64,000 bases of DNA, taken from the NCBI GenBank assembly GCA_041391485.1, contig JAWKNY010000019.1:1-64000 (forward strand), written 5' to 3'. Every line of letters starts with the position of its first letter. Position 1 is the stretch's first letter. Below are positions 8,999-17,237 of this stretch, in pieces. The DNA is from JACKAF01 sp041391485. GTDB taxonomy: Bacteria > Bdellovibrionota > FAC87 > UBA2466 > JACKAF01. The position numbers and the translations under genes are program-made. The notes below the pieces were generated by a model, which worked only from the letters and a program-made list of their open reading frames with translations, did no database searches and was not told where the DNA came from.

Positions 8999-10357
8999 AT
9001 GGATTTGAAGACGCTATTTATGAAGTACAGCCGGCCGGGTCCGCGCTACACTTCCTACCCAACCGCCCCCCATTGGAGTGACGAAATTGGAGTCGAAACT
9101 TACAAGGAAACGCTACGCACCTCGGATCCTTCGGTGCCTCTGGCGCTTTACGCGCACATCCCGTTTTGCGAATCGCTCTGCTACTACTGCGGGTGCAACA
9201 TCAAGATCACCCACGACGCAGCGGTTTCAAACCCTTACGTAGACGCGCTTATCGCCGAGATCGATTCGGTTTCAGAAGCGCTGGGATCGCGGCGACATCT
9301 CAGTCAAATCAGCTGGGGCGGCGGCACCCCGACGTTCCTTCCAGTTGCTGAGATCCAACGCTTGCAGCGGCACACCCTTCGCCATTTTGATTTGGAGGAC
9401 GATGCGGAAGTCAGCATAGAAATAGATCCTCGGGTGACTAGCCAGGAGCAATTGAGGACTCTGCGGCAGGAAGGCTTCAATCGGGTCAGTCTGGGCGTGC
9501 AGGACTTCGATCCGGAGGTTCAGCAAGCGGTCAACCGAATCCAAAGCCCGGAAATGACGCAAGAGATGCTCGAATTCTGCCGCAGCCTGGGATACCGGGG
9601 CATTAACTTTGATCTGATTTACGGGCTTCCCTTTCAAACACTAGACCGGTTTACGAAGACCATCGACCGAGTGATCGGCATGCGCCCCGATAGAATCGCA
9701 CTGTACAACTACGCCCACCTTCCAAGTCTGCGCCCCCACCAACGCATCTTGGAGAAAAACCCCATGCCGCAGGTAGAAGAGCGCGTGGCGATTTTTACCT
9801 TGGCGTACGAGCAACTGCTCGCCGCGGGTTACGTAGCCATTGGAATGGATCATTTTGCGCTGCCGGATGACGAACTCAGTCTGGCCTTGAATCGCGGCAC
9901 GCTGTACCGCAATTTTATGGGCTACACGGTAAAGCGCGGGACACACCTGCTCGGCATTGGTGCCTCCGCCATCGGTGAAATCAATGGAGGGTTCTTTCAG
10001 AACCTCCGTGAGGTTGGCCCCTACCAAAGAGCTGTCCACCAGGACGGCTTTGCAACTTTCCGCGGTTGTCTGCTTAGCGACGATGATCGCCGACGCAAAT
10101 GGATCATCCAGAACCTGATGTGTCGCTTTGAAGTCCCCTTCACTTTATACCGTCAGCAATTTGATGAAGATTTTGAAGTCCGCTATGATGAGGAATTGAA
10201 CGCCTTGGAAGAGCTGGATCAGGACGGACTTCTGGAGCGCGATGCGTCCTGCGTGCGTTGCACCCCTCTGGGTAGACTCTTCGTGAGAAATGCCGCCATG
10301 GTGTTCGACAGTTATCTGAAAAACGAAAAAACCACGGCGTACTCGAAGACACTATGA
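8999..10357 (+). CDS. hemN: oxygen-independent coproporphyrinogen III oxidase
   Basis: Radical-SAM enzyme that oxidatively decarboxylates coproporphyrinogen III to protoporphyrinogen IX without oxygen. I choose the ATG at 8999 (MDLKTLFMKYSRPGPRYTSY); the frame stays open further upstream but only over hemE. The cluster motif CESLCYYCGC (C-x3-C-x2-C-x-C) binds the 4Fe-4S cluster, and SWGGGTPTFLP and EIDPRVTSQEQL are SAM and substrate segments of true HemN rather than HemW. The length (452 residues) fits HemN. It overlaps the next gene by 4 bases. No oxygen-dependent hemF is in this window. Confidence 0.95.
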   Translation: MDLKTLFMKYSRPGPRYTSYPTAPHWSDEIGVETYKETLRTSDPSVPLALYAHIPFCESLCYYCGCNIKITHDAAVSNPYVDALIAEIDSVSEALGSRRHLSQISWGGGTPTFLPVAEIQRLQRHTLRHFDLEDDAEVSIEIDPRVTSQEQLRTLRQEGFNRVSLGVQDFDPEVQQAVNRIQSPEMTQEMLEFCRSLGYRGINFDLIYGLPFQTLDRFTKTIDRVIGMRPDRIALYNYAHLPSLRPHQRILEKNPMPQVEERVAIFTLAYEQLLAAGYVAIGMDHFALPDDELSLALNRGTLYRNFMGYTVKRGTHLLGIGASAIGEINGGFFQNLREVGPYQRAVHQDGFATFRGCLLSDDDRRRKWIIQNLMCRFEVPFTLYRQQFDEDFEVRYDEELNALEELDQDGLLERDASCVRCTPLGRLFVRNAAMVFDSYLKNEKTTAYSKTL

Positions 10358-11118
10358 AATGGTTAAAGAAAATTTTTGGATCCGGGACGGCTATCGTCCT
10401 TTGTGAAGACCACGTTCCCGATCGGCAAACCTTTGCGGAAAAGTTGGACGAGATCGGCAAATACTTCAAATTTGCGAAGTTGGGCGATGTCGTACAGAAT
10501 CTACGTCAGGGAACCCTTTCCAGCCAGGCCGCATTTTGCCTGGAAAATCCCCGAAAGAGCACTTTTCTCAACGCCGTGCCGGAGCTGCTCGATCGGAACA
10601 TCCCTTTCACACTTTTTCTCAATGTGGACTGTATTGGTTTGAATCGCTTACCCATACAGGAAGAAATCGCCATATATAAGAGTCACTACGCGGAAGCTTT
10701 AGCCGATGATGCGACTCCGGAAGATCTCAGTTGGGTAAGTCCACAAGACGCGGAAGCGCGTTTGGACTCGTGGCGCAAGAGTGTGGGGCCCTTTCCCATA
10801 GAAGCGCAAGATCCCACACGCTACTTCGCTACTTGGGGACAGATCCTCGAAATCCCGCCACAGCAGGTCGAGTACGGGATGCACCTCAGTACAAAACCGG
10901 AAGGAAAACTCGTTCTGCGTCACGAAGAAGCGCTCGACTTCATCCGAATTCAGACGAAACAAGCGGTGCGACACGCCTTCTCCGCCTACTCGGTAAACCC
11001 ATTCACCGACGGTTTAAAGACGTTGGGATTGGAAGCCGTCGTTTGTCGTCAGTCCCAAGGTGAACTCTCCGTGAAGACAAATGTGTTCGATATTCCAATT
11101 TGGAGTCTTGAGTCCTAA
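10354..11118 (+). CDS. degenerate polysaccharide-deacetylase-like protein
   Basis: A 254-residue protein translationally coupled to hemN (4-base overlap). The N-terminal half has the layout of a NodB-type deacetylase: TFAEKLDEIGKYFKFAKLGD, then AAFCLENPRKST where active enzymes have the catalytic DDG, then VPELLDRNIPFTLFLNVDCI, which matches the 'leave the other residues, make them tall' strand order of the fold (LLxxxxIPxTxFL). The catalytic Asp pair and the His metal ligands are not visible, so it is probably inactive or a distant relative. No signal peptide is seen. Its presence at the end of the haem operon is unexplained, and the functional assignment is tentative. Confidence 0.55.
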   Translation: MKWLKKIFGSGTAIVLCEDHVPDRQTFAEKLDEIGKYFKFAKLGDVVQNLRQGTLSSQAAFCLENPRKSTFLNAVPELLDRNIPFTLFLNVDCIGLNRLPIQEEIAIYKSHYAEALADDATPEDLSWVSPQDAEARLDSWRKSVGPFPIEAQDPTRYFATWGQILEIPPQQVEYGMHLSTKPEGKLVLRHEEALDFIRIQTKQAVRHAFSAYSVNPFTDGLKTLGLEAVVCRQSQGELSVKTNVFDIPIWSLES

Positions 11119-11182
11119 GAATTTTGTCCCACTTCTGCGTAAGAATTGGTAGCATATGCCCATAATCTTTCAGGAGTAGCCC

Positions 11183-11500
11183 ATGGCCACAAAAGTTGAA
11201 AAAGTCGGCATTAAAAAAGAAGAAGGCTATCTTTACTTCTTGGACAAAAAAGGAAATGTCTCCAAGGCAAAGATGGGACGCGGACGCAAGGCCGCCAAAG
11301 CGAAACCAAAAGTCGTTGCGAAGCTCAGCGTAAAAAGAAAGCCCGGCTTTCTTTACTTCATCGACAAGCAGGGAGATCTTTCCTGTGTGAAGATGTCGCG
11401 TGCTGGCCGCAAGCGGAAGTCCAAGAACAAAAGACGCCGCGGCGGAAAAGCTGCCAAGCGCAAAACCAAACGCACAAAAACAAAGCGTCGTAAGAAGTAA
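11183..11500 (+). CDS. small basic two-repeat protein, nucleic-acid-binding candidate
   Basis: A 105-residue, very Lys/Arg-rich protein (predicted strongly basic). It contains two copies of a roughly 30-residue unit: GYLYFLDKKGNVSKAKMGRG and GFLYFIDKQGDLSCVKMSRA, each preceded by a VGIKKEE- or SVKRKP-like lead. The C-terminal 35 residues are a nearly pure K/R/T tail, resembling histone-H1-like tails. I have seen similar unnamed repeat units in proteins of related bacteria but know no function. The start has the ribosome site CAGGAG seven bases upstream, and a strong terminator follows at 11536, so it is a single-gene unit. A nucleoid or RNA-binding role is inference from composition. Confidence 0.75.
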   Translation: MATKVEKVGIKKEEGYLYFLDKKGNVSKAKMGRGRKAAKAKPKVVAKLSVKRKPGFLYFIDKQGDLSCVKMSRAGRKRKSKNKRRRGGKAAKRKTKRTKTKRRKK

Positions 11501-11535
11501 GTTCAACACGACGTGGCATAGCGTTTTTGAAAAAG

Positions 11536-11572
11536 GCCCGCTGAATCTTACAAAAAGACAGCGGGCTTTTTT
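11536..11572 (+). terminator. Rho-independent terminator
   Basis: An 8-bp perfect stem (GCCCGCTG at 11536-11543 and CAGCGGGC at 11559-11566) with a 15-base loop is followed directly by six T (11567-11572). It lies 36 bases after the small basic protein gene. Confidence 0.9.
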
Positions 11573-11640
11573 CGCCCACTCTTGTCCGTACCTCTCCTTA
11601 ATGATACGCAATGTGGTTACAGTCTCTAAGGAGGGTTTGA

Positions 11641-13272
11641 ATGTCCAATCTGCAGTCCAATGTTCCGGTCCCCAAAAATGAACCGGTTTTGAATTATCGA
11701 TCCGGTTCTCCGGAAACCAAGACGCTGAAGAAACAACTAGCTGATTTCGAAGCTAGCCCCGTAGAGATTCCGATCATCATCAACGGCGAAGAAGTACGCA
11801 CCGGCAAGACGGCTGAGATCCGGGCCCCGCATAACAAATCCTTGCAGCTGGGCTCCTTTCATCAGGCCGGCGCCAAAGAAGTTCAGGCCGCCATCGAAGG
11901 CAGCCAGAAGGCGCTAAAGGAATGGTCTCGTTTCTCCGCCGACGCACGCGCTGCGATTTTTCTGAAAGCCGGCGAGCTGCTCGCCACCAAATACCGTCCG
12001 ATTCTGAACGCTTCCACCATGCTGGGCCAGAGTAAGACGGCCCACCAAGCCGAAATCGACGCCGCTTGCGAGCTCATTGATTTTTTCAGATTCAATGTCG
12101 CTTTTCAGAAACAGCTTTATGCCATCCAACCGGAATCGGCCCCCGGAATGTGGAACCGATTGCAGTACCGCCCCCTGGAAGGATTTGTTTTTGCGGTAAC
12201 CCCGTTCAACTTTACCTCCATTGGCGGCAACCTCCCCACGGCTCCGGCCTTAATGGGGAACGTCGCGCTTTGGAAACCAGCGTCGACATCGGTCTACTCC
12301 GCGTACTTCACCTACAAACTACTCGAGGAAGCGGGCCTCCCTCCCGGCGTTATCCAGTTCTTGCCCGGTCGCGGCGGGGACGTCGGCAACCCTGTTTTGG
12401 AATCCGACAAATTAGCGGGGATTCACTTCACCGGAAGTACCGATGTGTTCCAACACATGTGGCAAACGGTTGGAAACAATATCAAACGCTACAAGAGCTA
12501 CCCGCGTATCGTCGGTGAAACCGGTGGTAAGGATTTTGTTTTCGCACACGCTTCGGCGGATCGCGCGGCGCTCGTGACGGCGCTGGTCCGTGGCGCGTTT
12601 GAGTACCAGGGGCAAAAGTGCTCGGCTGCCTCAAGAGCCTACATCCCCAAAACCGTCTGGTCGGCCATCAAAGAAGAATTGATCTCACAGGTGGAATCCA
12701 TTCGAATGGGCGATGTCACCGATTTTAGAAATTTCATGGGTGCGGTCATCGACGCGGGTTCCTTTGAAAAACTCAAAGGCTATATCGAAGCCGCCAAAAA
12801 AGATCCAAACGCCGAGATCGTGGTCGGCGGCCATTGCGACGACAAACAGGGCTACTTCATTTCTCCTACGGTTATTGAGGCAAAGAAACCAGATTACGCA
12901 ACCATGCAGGACGAGCTCTTTGGCCCTGTTTTGACGGTGTATGTCTATGAGGACAGCAAGTTTGAGGAAACACTCGGTCTCTGCGACAAGACCTCTCCTT
13001 ACGGACTGACCGGGTGCATTTTTGCGCAGGATCGCGCGGCAGTCGATCGCGCTTCCCTGGTTCTTGAGCACAGCGCCGGAAATTTCTATATCAACAACAA
13101 GCCCACAGGCGCCGTGGTGGGACAACAGCCCTTCGGTGGCAGCCGGGCCTCGGGCACCAATGACAAAGCGGGAAGTCTTTTCAATTTGGTCCGTTGGGTT
13201 TCCATGCGAACGGTTTCAGAAACCTTTGCTCCCCCCACCGATTACCGATACCCCTTCATGGAGGCCGAATGA
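11641..13272 (+). CDS. pruA: 1-pyrroline-5-carboxylate dehydrogenase
   Basis: NAD-dependent oxidation of glutamate-gamma-semialdehyde/P5C to glutamate, the second step of proline breakdown. The 543-residue length and the N-terminal VPVPKNEPVLNY are those of stand-alone P5C dehydrogenases of the mitochondrial/Bacteroides type rather than PutA fusions. Motifs: FVFAVTPFNFTSIGGNLPTA (substrate loop), IHFTGSTDVF (NAD binding), GETGGKDF (general-base Glu) and GQKCSAASRAY (catalytic Cys). The start has AAGGAGGG eight bases upstream. No proline dehydrogenase is adjacent. It overlaps the next gene by 4 bases. Confidence 0.95.
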   Translation: MSNLQSNVPVPKNEPVLNYRSGSPETKTLKKQLADFEASPVEIPIIINGEEVRTGKTAEIRAPHNKSLQLGSFHQAGAKEVQAAIEGSQKALKEWSRFSADARAAIFLKAGELLATKYRPILNASTMLGQSKTAHQAEIDAACELIDFFRFNVAFQKQLYAIQPESAPGMWNRLQYRPLEGFVFAVTPFNFTSIGGNLPTAPALMGNVALWKPASTSVYSAYFTYKLLEEAGLPPGVIQFLPGRGGDVGNPVLESDKLAGIHFTGSTDVFQHMWQTVGNNIKRYKSYPRIVGETGGKDFVFAHASADRAALVTALVRGAFEYQGQKCSAASRAYIPKTVWSAIKEELISQVESIRMGDVTDFRNFMGAVIDAGSFEKLKGYIEAAKKDPNAEIVVGGHCDDKQGYFISPTVIEAKKPDYATMQDELFGPVLTVYVYEDSKFEETLGLCDKTSPYGLTGCIFAQDRAAVDRASLVLEHSAGNFYINNKPTGAVVGQQPFGGSRASGTNDKAGSLFNLVRWVSMRTVSETFAPPTDYRYPFMEAE

Positions 13273-13799
13273 AATTCTGGCTTTTGATGGCCCTAGCTCT
13301 GACCTTTATCGTCGGCTGCGCGGATGCGCTGAGCCCGGGCGAGTCCCGGCTCCGGGATAGCCTCTACAGCATTCCCGCCGACGCCTCTCGCACCCCTGAA
13401 AGTCTAACGGGCATTTGGGGAAGAAGTGAGAAGGGCGCCAACATCGACTTCGACGTGCGTCTGGGTATTGCGGCAAGAGAGGTCGTGATCGGGAACCGTT
13501 GCACCTTTTCCGACGGAACGGTGCTGTACGCTTTTGCGAACGTCTCCGCACGCTTTCAGAATGGAAAAATCATTGCCACCGGTAGTGCTACGGGGCGCCG
13601 GGAAGAGAATAACAAAACGTGTTTTGTCAGCCTGGCGCTGGGTTCGTGGAGCTACTCCATCGATCCCACTCAGCTAAAGATCGGTGGTTTGTCCGCTTTT
13701 GGGGGCTCCCAGACTTCCAGCACCGGAAACCAGGTAGGATCACAGGTAAGCGCTACGGGTTGGTTGAAACTCGCCGACACGGAAGTCAGTTCGGACTAG
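13269..13799 (+). CDS. hypothetical lipoprotein
   Basis: A 176-residue protein with a lipoprotein signal peptide: a hydrophobic run LLMALALTFIVGC with Cys17 as the likely lipidation site. The mature part is rich in beta-type sequence and has no motif I recognise. The ATG overlaps the pruA stop (ATGA), so the pair is co-translated, although no link to proline metabolism is evident. The next gene converges on it 4 bases after its stop. Confidence 0.7.
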   Translation: MKFWLLMALALTFIVGCADALSPGESRLRDSLYSIPADASRTPESLTGIWGRSEKGANIDFDVRLGIAAREVVIGNRCTFSDGTVLYAFANVSARFQNGKIIATGSATGRREENNKTCFVSLALGSWSYSIDPTQLKIGGLSAFGGSQTSSTGNQVGSQVSATGWLKLADTEVSSD

Positions 13800-13803
13800 C
13801 TTC

Positions 13804-14865
13804 TTAGAGTAAGTTGTAGTCTGGGTAACGCTCGACTACGAAAGCCTTGAGGCGCTCTTTGATCTTTTCTTCGATCTGTCTGGCTCTTTCCTTGCTCACT
13901 CCGAACTCATCGCCCAGCTCCTGTAAGGTTTTGGGTTTTTCGGAGATCAAACGCTGATCGAAGAAGGATTTGTCTCGCCCTTCCAGTGTCGACGAAAATT
14001 CTTCCAATATCCTTTTGAAGTGCGTTCTCTGTTCGGAATCCGCCAACGTATCGTCCACCGCTTGGGCATCGTCGGCAAGAAACTGAATATGTCTTTTATC
14101 ATCATCCGAAGCTGTCGGCGCATCCAGGGAGACGTCCCGGCCGCCCAGACGTTGCTGCATTTCCACGACGTCTTTCTCTCTGACATCCAGCCGACTCGCC
14201 AAGAGCTTTAGGCGCTGCGGGGGCGCAATCCCCTCTCGCTCCAGACGGGCCTGCTCTTTTTTCAGACGATAAAAAAGCTTTTTCTGCGCCTGCGTCGTCC
14301 CCATTTTGACGAGCGAGTAGTTTCGCAAGATGGCGTCCTGCATATAACTGCGAATCCACCAAACGGCGTACGTCGTGAGTCGAACACCACGGTACGGATC
14401 AAACTCTTCCACCGCTTTCACAAGGCCCATGTTCCCCTCCTGGATCAGATCCAGGAGTTTCAGCCGGTAGTTGATGTATTGGTAAGCGATCTTCACCACA
14501 AACCGCAGATTGCTCGTGACGAGTTTTTGGAAAGCGTCCCGATCGCCGTCTTTCTTGTAAACCTGCGCCAGACGGGCTTCCTCCTCGCGAGTCAGGAGCG
14601 GATACTTGTGTACTTCCCTCATGTAAGCCTGTAAAAGAGGATCCGCTTGGCTGGGAGCGATAGAGGTGTTTTTGGCCGCTGCTGGAAGCCTAGTCACGCG
14701 TCCTAAATTAGAGCGGGTCTGTGTAGTCTTTTTCGGGCCTTTTCCGGAAGTTTTTGTCGCCTTGCCAGTCTTGGGTGTCTTCTTGGAGGAGGCGGGTTTT
14801 TTAGGGCGGCGCGAGGCTGAACTCGCTTTCTTGCGCTTGGCAGTCATGGCATTATTAGATAGCAC
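13804..14865 (-). CDS. rpoH: RpoH-like alternative sigma factor
   Basis: A group 3 / heat-shock type sigma factor. Residues about 80-350 hold regions 1.2-4.2: LLTREEEARLAQVYKKDG, LVTSNLRFVVKIAYQYINYR (2.1), DLIQEGNMGLVKAVEEFDP (2.2), TYAVWWIRSYMQDAILRN (2.3-2.4), the RpoH-box-like stretch TTQAQKKLFYRLKK, and the region 4.2 helix-turn-helix TLQELGDEFGVSKERARQ. The first 75 residues are a Lys/Ala/Ser-rich low-complexity extension that is unusual for RpoH. The internal ATG at 14847 (MTAKRKK) may be the true start. Assignment as RpoH rather than another sigma-70 relative rests on the TTQAQKKLF box. It is divergent from the DedA gene. Confidence 0.85.
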   Translation of the reverse strand: MLSNNAMTAKRKKASSASRRPKKPASSKKTPKTGKATKTSGKGPKKTTQTRSNLGRVTRLPAAAKNTSIAPSQADPLLQAYMREVHKYPLLTREEEARLAQVYKKDGDRDAFQKLVTSNLRFVVKIAYQYINYRLKLLDLIQEGNMGLVKAVEEFDPYRGVRLTTYAVWWIRSYMQDAILRNYSLVKMGTTQAQKKLFYRLKKEQARLEREGIAPPQRLKLLASRLDVREKDVVEMQQRLGGRDVSLDAPTASDDDKRHIQFLADDAQAVDDTLADSEQRTHFKRILEEFSSTLEGRDKSFFDQRLISEKPKTLQELGDEFGVSKERARQIEEKIKERLKAFVVERYPDYNLL

Positions 14866-14888
14866 ATTATTTCTAAGAATGGTTCATT

Positions 14889-15533
14889 GTGGATAGGCTT
14901 TTTGAATACCTGACTGGACTCTCTGGCGGAGCGGCATACTGGATCGTATTCGGTGTCCTGGTTGCCTGCGGACTTGGGTTTCCTCTTCCTGAAGACATTC
15001 CTCTCATTGCGGCCGGTTACCTGACATGGGAAGGTTCCATGCAGCTTGGCCTGGCGCTTCTCACCACCTTATTGGGTGTGTTGATTGGCGACAGCATGCT
15101 TTACTTCATCGGGCACAAACTGGGTCGGGCCATGCTCGATCACGAGACTTTTCAAACCTTTTTCAAACCCGAAAAAATACGGCGGACCAAAGCTTACTTC
15201 AGAAAATTCGGCGTCAAGATCGTGTTCTTCGCCAGATTTGTTGCGGGTTTCCGCGCGGTGGCCTTTTTCACTGCGGGTGCCATGCACATGAAATACACCC
15301 GCTTCATCCTGCTCGACGGGCTGGCCGCGCTACTCAGCGTACCGGTCTGGATCGCCATCGGGTACTACCTAGGCCACTACTTGGGCGATGAGATCGAACA
15401 GATTCTGGTGCAGATCCGTCACTTGAAGAACTACGCAACGATAGGAATTTTCTCTATCTTTGCAATCGTCGTCATCCGGATTGTCATCAAATACCGACGC
15501 TCACAAGAGAAACTACACCCCGGTGGGAAGTAG
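14889..15533 (+). CDS. DedA-family membrane protein
   Basis: A 214-residue inner-membrane protein of the DedA/SNARE-associated family, now regarded as lipid (undecaprenyl-phosphate or phospholipid) flippases. Family marks: GLGFPLPEDIPLIAAGYL, the conserved GDSMLYFIGHKLGR and FARFVAGFRAVAFFTAG with the key Arg residues. Four to five membrane helices are apparent. The start is a GTG at 14889. The last 47 bases overlap the convergent ogt gene. Confidence 0.9.
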   Translation: MDRLFEYLTGLSGGAAYWIVFGVLVACGLGFPLPEDIPLIAAGYLTWEGSMQLGLALLTTLLGVLIGDSMLYFIGHKLGRAMLDHETFQTFFKPEKIRRTKAYFRKFGVKIVFFARFVAGFRAVAFFTAGAMHMKYTRFILLDGLAALLSVPVWIAIGYYLGHYLGDEIEQILVQIRHLKNYATIGIFSIFAIVVIRIVIKYRRSQEKLHPGGK

Positions 15534-15993
15534 GAAACTGGAAGGTTTCGTGGTTGAGCAGCCACTTCTTCTTGCTGAGTCCCCCACTGAAGCCGCCAAG
15601 GCCTCCGCCAGAGTGAATCACCCGGTGACACGGAATGACGATGGGAAGCGGGTTGCGGCCCACAGCATTACCGACGGCGCGGCTGGCGCGCGGGCTGCCC
15701 ACCGAATGGGCGATACTTCCATAATTCGTTGTCTCACCAAAGCCCAGTAAGCGCAGCGAATCCCACACACGCACCTGAAAATCGGTTCCCGTCAACGAAA
15801 GCGGAAGCTCGAAAGCCTGCCGGCGCCCTTCAAAATACTCTTCAAGCTGTGCCAAAGCGTCTACGTGCAGCTCGGTGAGGGCCTGCTTCTTGTGGTTCTG
15901 GAAGCGGATTTCGCTTAAACCCTCTTCGCTCGCGTAAACGCTGATCTTGCCAATAGGGGTTTGCAAAATGTTACTGGTATATTTCATCGCCAC
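15487..15993 (-). CDS. ogt: methylated-DNA-protein cysteine methyltransferase
   Basis: Suicidal repair of O6-alkylguanine in DNA by transfer to an active-site cysteine. The active-site motif IPCHRVIHSGG is intact, followed by GLGGFSGGLSKKKWLL. The DNA-binding part FQVRVWDSLRLLGFGETTNYG precedes it. The 168-residue length is normal for the short Ogt form. The start overlaps the stop of the upstream rhomboid-like gene by 10 bases, so these two are co-transcribed with pdxST. Confidence 0.93.
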   Translation of the reverse strand: MAMKYTSNILQTPIGKISVYASEEGLSEIRFQNHKKQALTELHVDALAQLEEYFEGRRQAFELPLSLTGTDFQVRVWDSLRLLGFGETTNYGSIAHSVGSPRASRAVGNAVGRNPLPIVIPCHRVIHSGGGLGGFSGGLSKKKWLLNHETFQFPTSHRGVVSLVSVGI

Positions 15994-16643
15994 ATATCCT
16001 GGTCAAAACGCCGCTTGTGTTTGGAAAGCGATCGCTTGTTTTTTATCCAATGGAAAAGGTACGGTCCAAAAAATATTAGGTAAGGAAGCAGTACAATAAG
16101 CAAAAAGATCTTCGTGTAGATGCCGCCGACGACAAATTGAAAAAGCAACAGAGCCCCGGCAAACAAGGCCAGCCATTTGGCACGGACTGGGACCACGAAG
16201 AATAAATAGAACGTCACATCAGGAAAAAGAGTACCAAAGGCCAGGCTCACGTTTTCCAGTACGTGGTACCAGATGGAGATCGGCTGACCCACTGCAAAAG
16301 CCCCCGCCATCGCCATCAGATAGGAAAAGCCAACAAAAATGGTGAGCGGTCCCGGTCCCCAATGTGACTCCAGACTGCCCATCACGTAGTAGACATACAA
16401 AACGTAGAAAAAGAGAAACAGCGGGTTGTTGAGGCCCGTTGGAAACGCAAATAGACGCCACCATTCTCCCTGAGAAACCAGATAGGGATCGAAAGTGAAC
16501 TGCTCGAGCTGCGCGTTCATTCCCATGCGGGCGAGAAACGCCAGAACCGCCAAGCCCGCCACGAGCATCCCTAGATTGGGAATTCCCAGGAAATCCAATT
16601 TCTGGACGATCTTGCGCAGGTATTTTGGAAAAATGTCATCCAT
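15984..16643 (-). CDS. rhomboid-like multispanning membrane protein
   Basis: A 219-residue protein with about six hydrophobic segments. The stretch SQGEWWRLFAFP and the following LYVYYVMGSLESHWGPGP match the first helices and loop of rhomboid-family proteins, and related derlin or TMEM115-type folds. The catalytic GxSG serine motif and the distal His are not evident, so it is probably a non-proteolytic rhomboid relative. It lies between pdxT and ogt on the same strand. The fold assignment is by pattern only and the role is unknown. Confidence 0.6.
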   Translation of the reverse strand: MDDIFPKYLRKIVQKLDFLGIPNLGMLVAGLAVLAFLARMGMNAQLEQFTFDPYLVSQGEWWRLFAFPTGLNNPLFLFFYVLYVYYVMGSLESHWGPGPLTIFVGFSYLMAMAGAFAVGQPISIWYHVLENVSLAFGTLFPDVTFYLFFVVPVRAKWLALFAGALLLFQFVVGGIYTKIFLLIVLLPYLIFFGPYLFHWIKNKRSLSKHKRRFDQDMWR

Positions 16644-16652
16644 GCTGTTGCT

Positions 16653-17237
16653 CTATGCTGAACCGCACAATCCCAAAAAATATTGGTGAACGGCGGAGGA
16701 TTCAGTCAATTCAGGATGGAACGTGGAAATCAGGTGTTTCCCTTCGCGCGCCATCACCACTTCATCGTTATAGGATAACAGCGGCACCACCTTAGGTCCC
16801 ACATTCTTTATGCGCGGGGCACGAATAAAAACGCCTTCAACGCCTTCGTCTTTCCATCCCGGAAGAGGCGCGAGCGGACTCACAAAACTCTGAAGCTGAC
16901 GTCCAAAGGCATTTCTCTCGACGGTAGCATCAAAAATATTGAGCGAACGTTGGGCGGGGTGTAGCACCTCAGACGCCATCAAAATAGCTCCCGCGCAAAT
17001 GCCCCACAAAGGCTTTTCACGCGAGAACTCCAGAAGCGGCTCCCACAAGTGATTCATCTCAATCAAATGTAGGAAAGCGGTGCTCTCTCCACCCGGAACG
17101 ATGAGCCCATCCACCGAACGCAGGGCATACGGCGTCAAAACCTCCACGGGCTCGACGCCGAGCTCACTCAGCTTTTCCACGTGCGGAACGACCGCACCTT
17201 GCAGAGCAAGAATCCCAATGCGTTTTTTCTCTACCAC
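16653..17237 (-). CDS. pdxT: pyridoxal 5'-phosphate synthase glutaminase subunit
   Basis: Hydrolyses glutamine and passes ammonia to PdxS for PLP synthesis by the deoxyxylulose-5-phosphate-independent route. Motifs: GILALQGAVVPHVEKL (N-terminus), LIVPGGESTAFLHL, the nucleophile cysteine in WGICAGAILMA and the His-Glu pair in STFHPELTES. The 194-residue length is standard. The gene overlaps the pdxS stop by 7 bases, typical for this two-subunit enzyme. Confidence 0.96.
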   Translation of the reverse strand: MVEKKRIGILALQGAVVPHVEKLSELGVEPVEVLTPYALRSVDGLIVPGGESTAFLHLIEMNHLWEPLLEFSREKPLWGICAGAILMASEVLHPAQRSLNIFDATVERNAFGRQLQSFVSPLAPLPGWKDEGVEGVFIRAPRIKNVGPKVVPLLSYNDEVVMAREGKHLISTFHPELTESSAVHQYFLGLCGSA

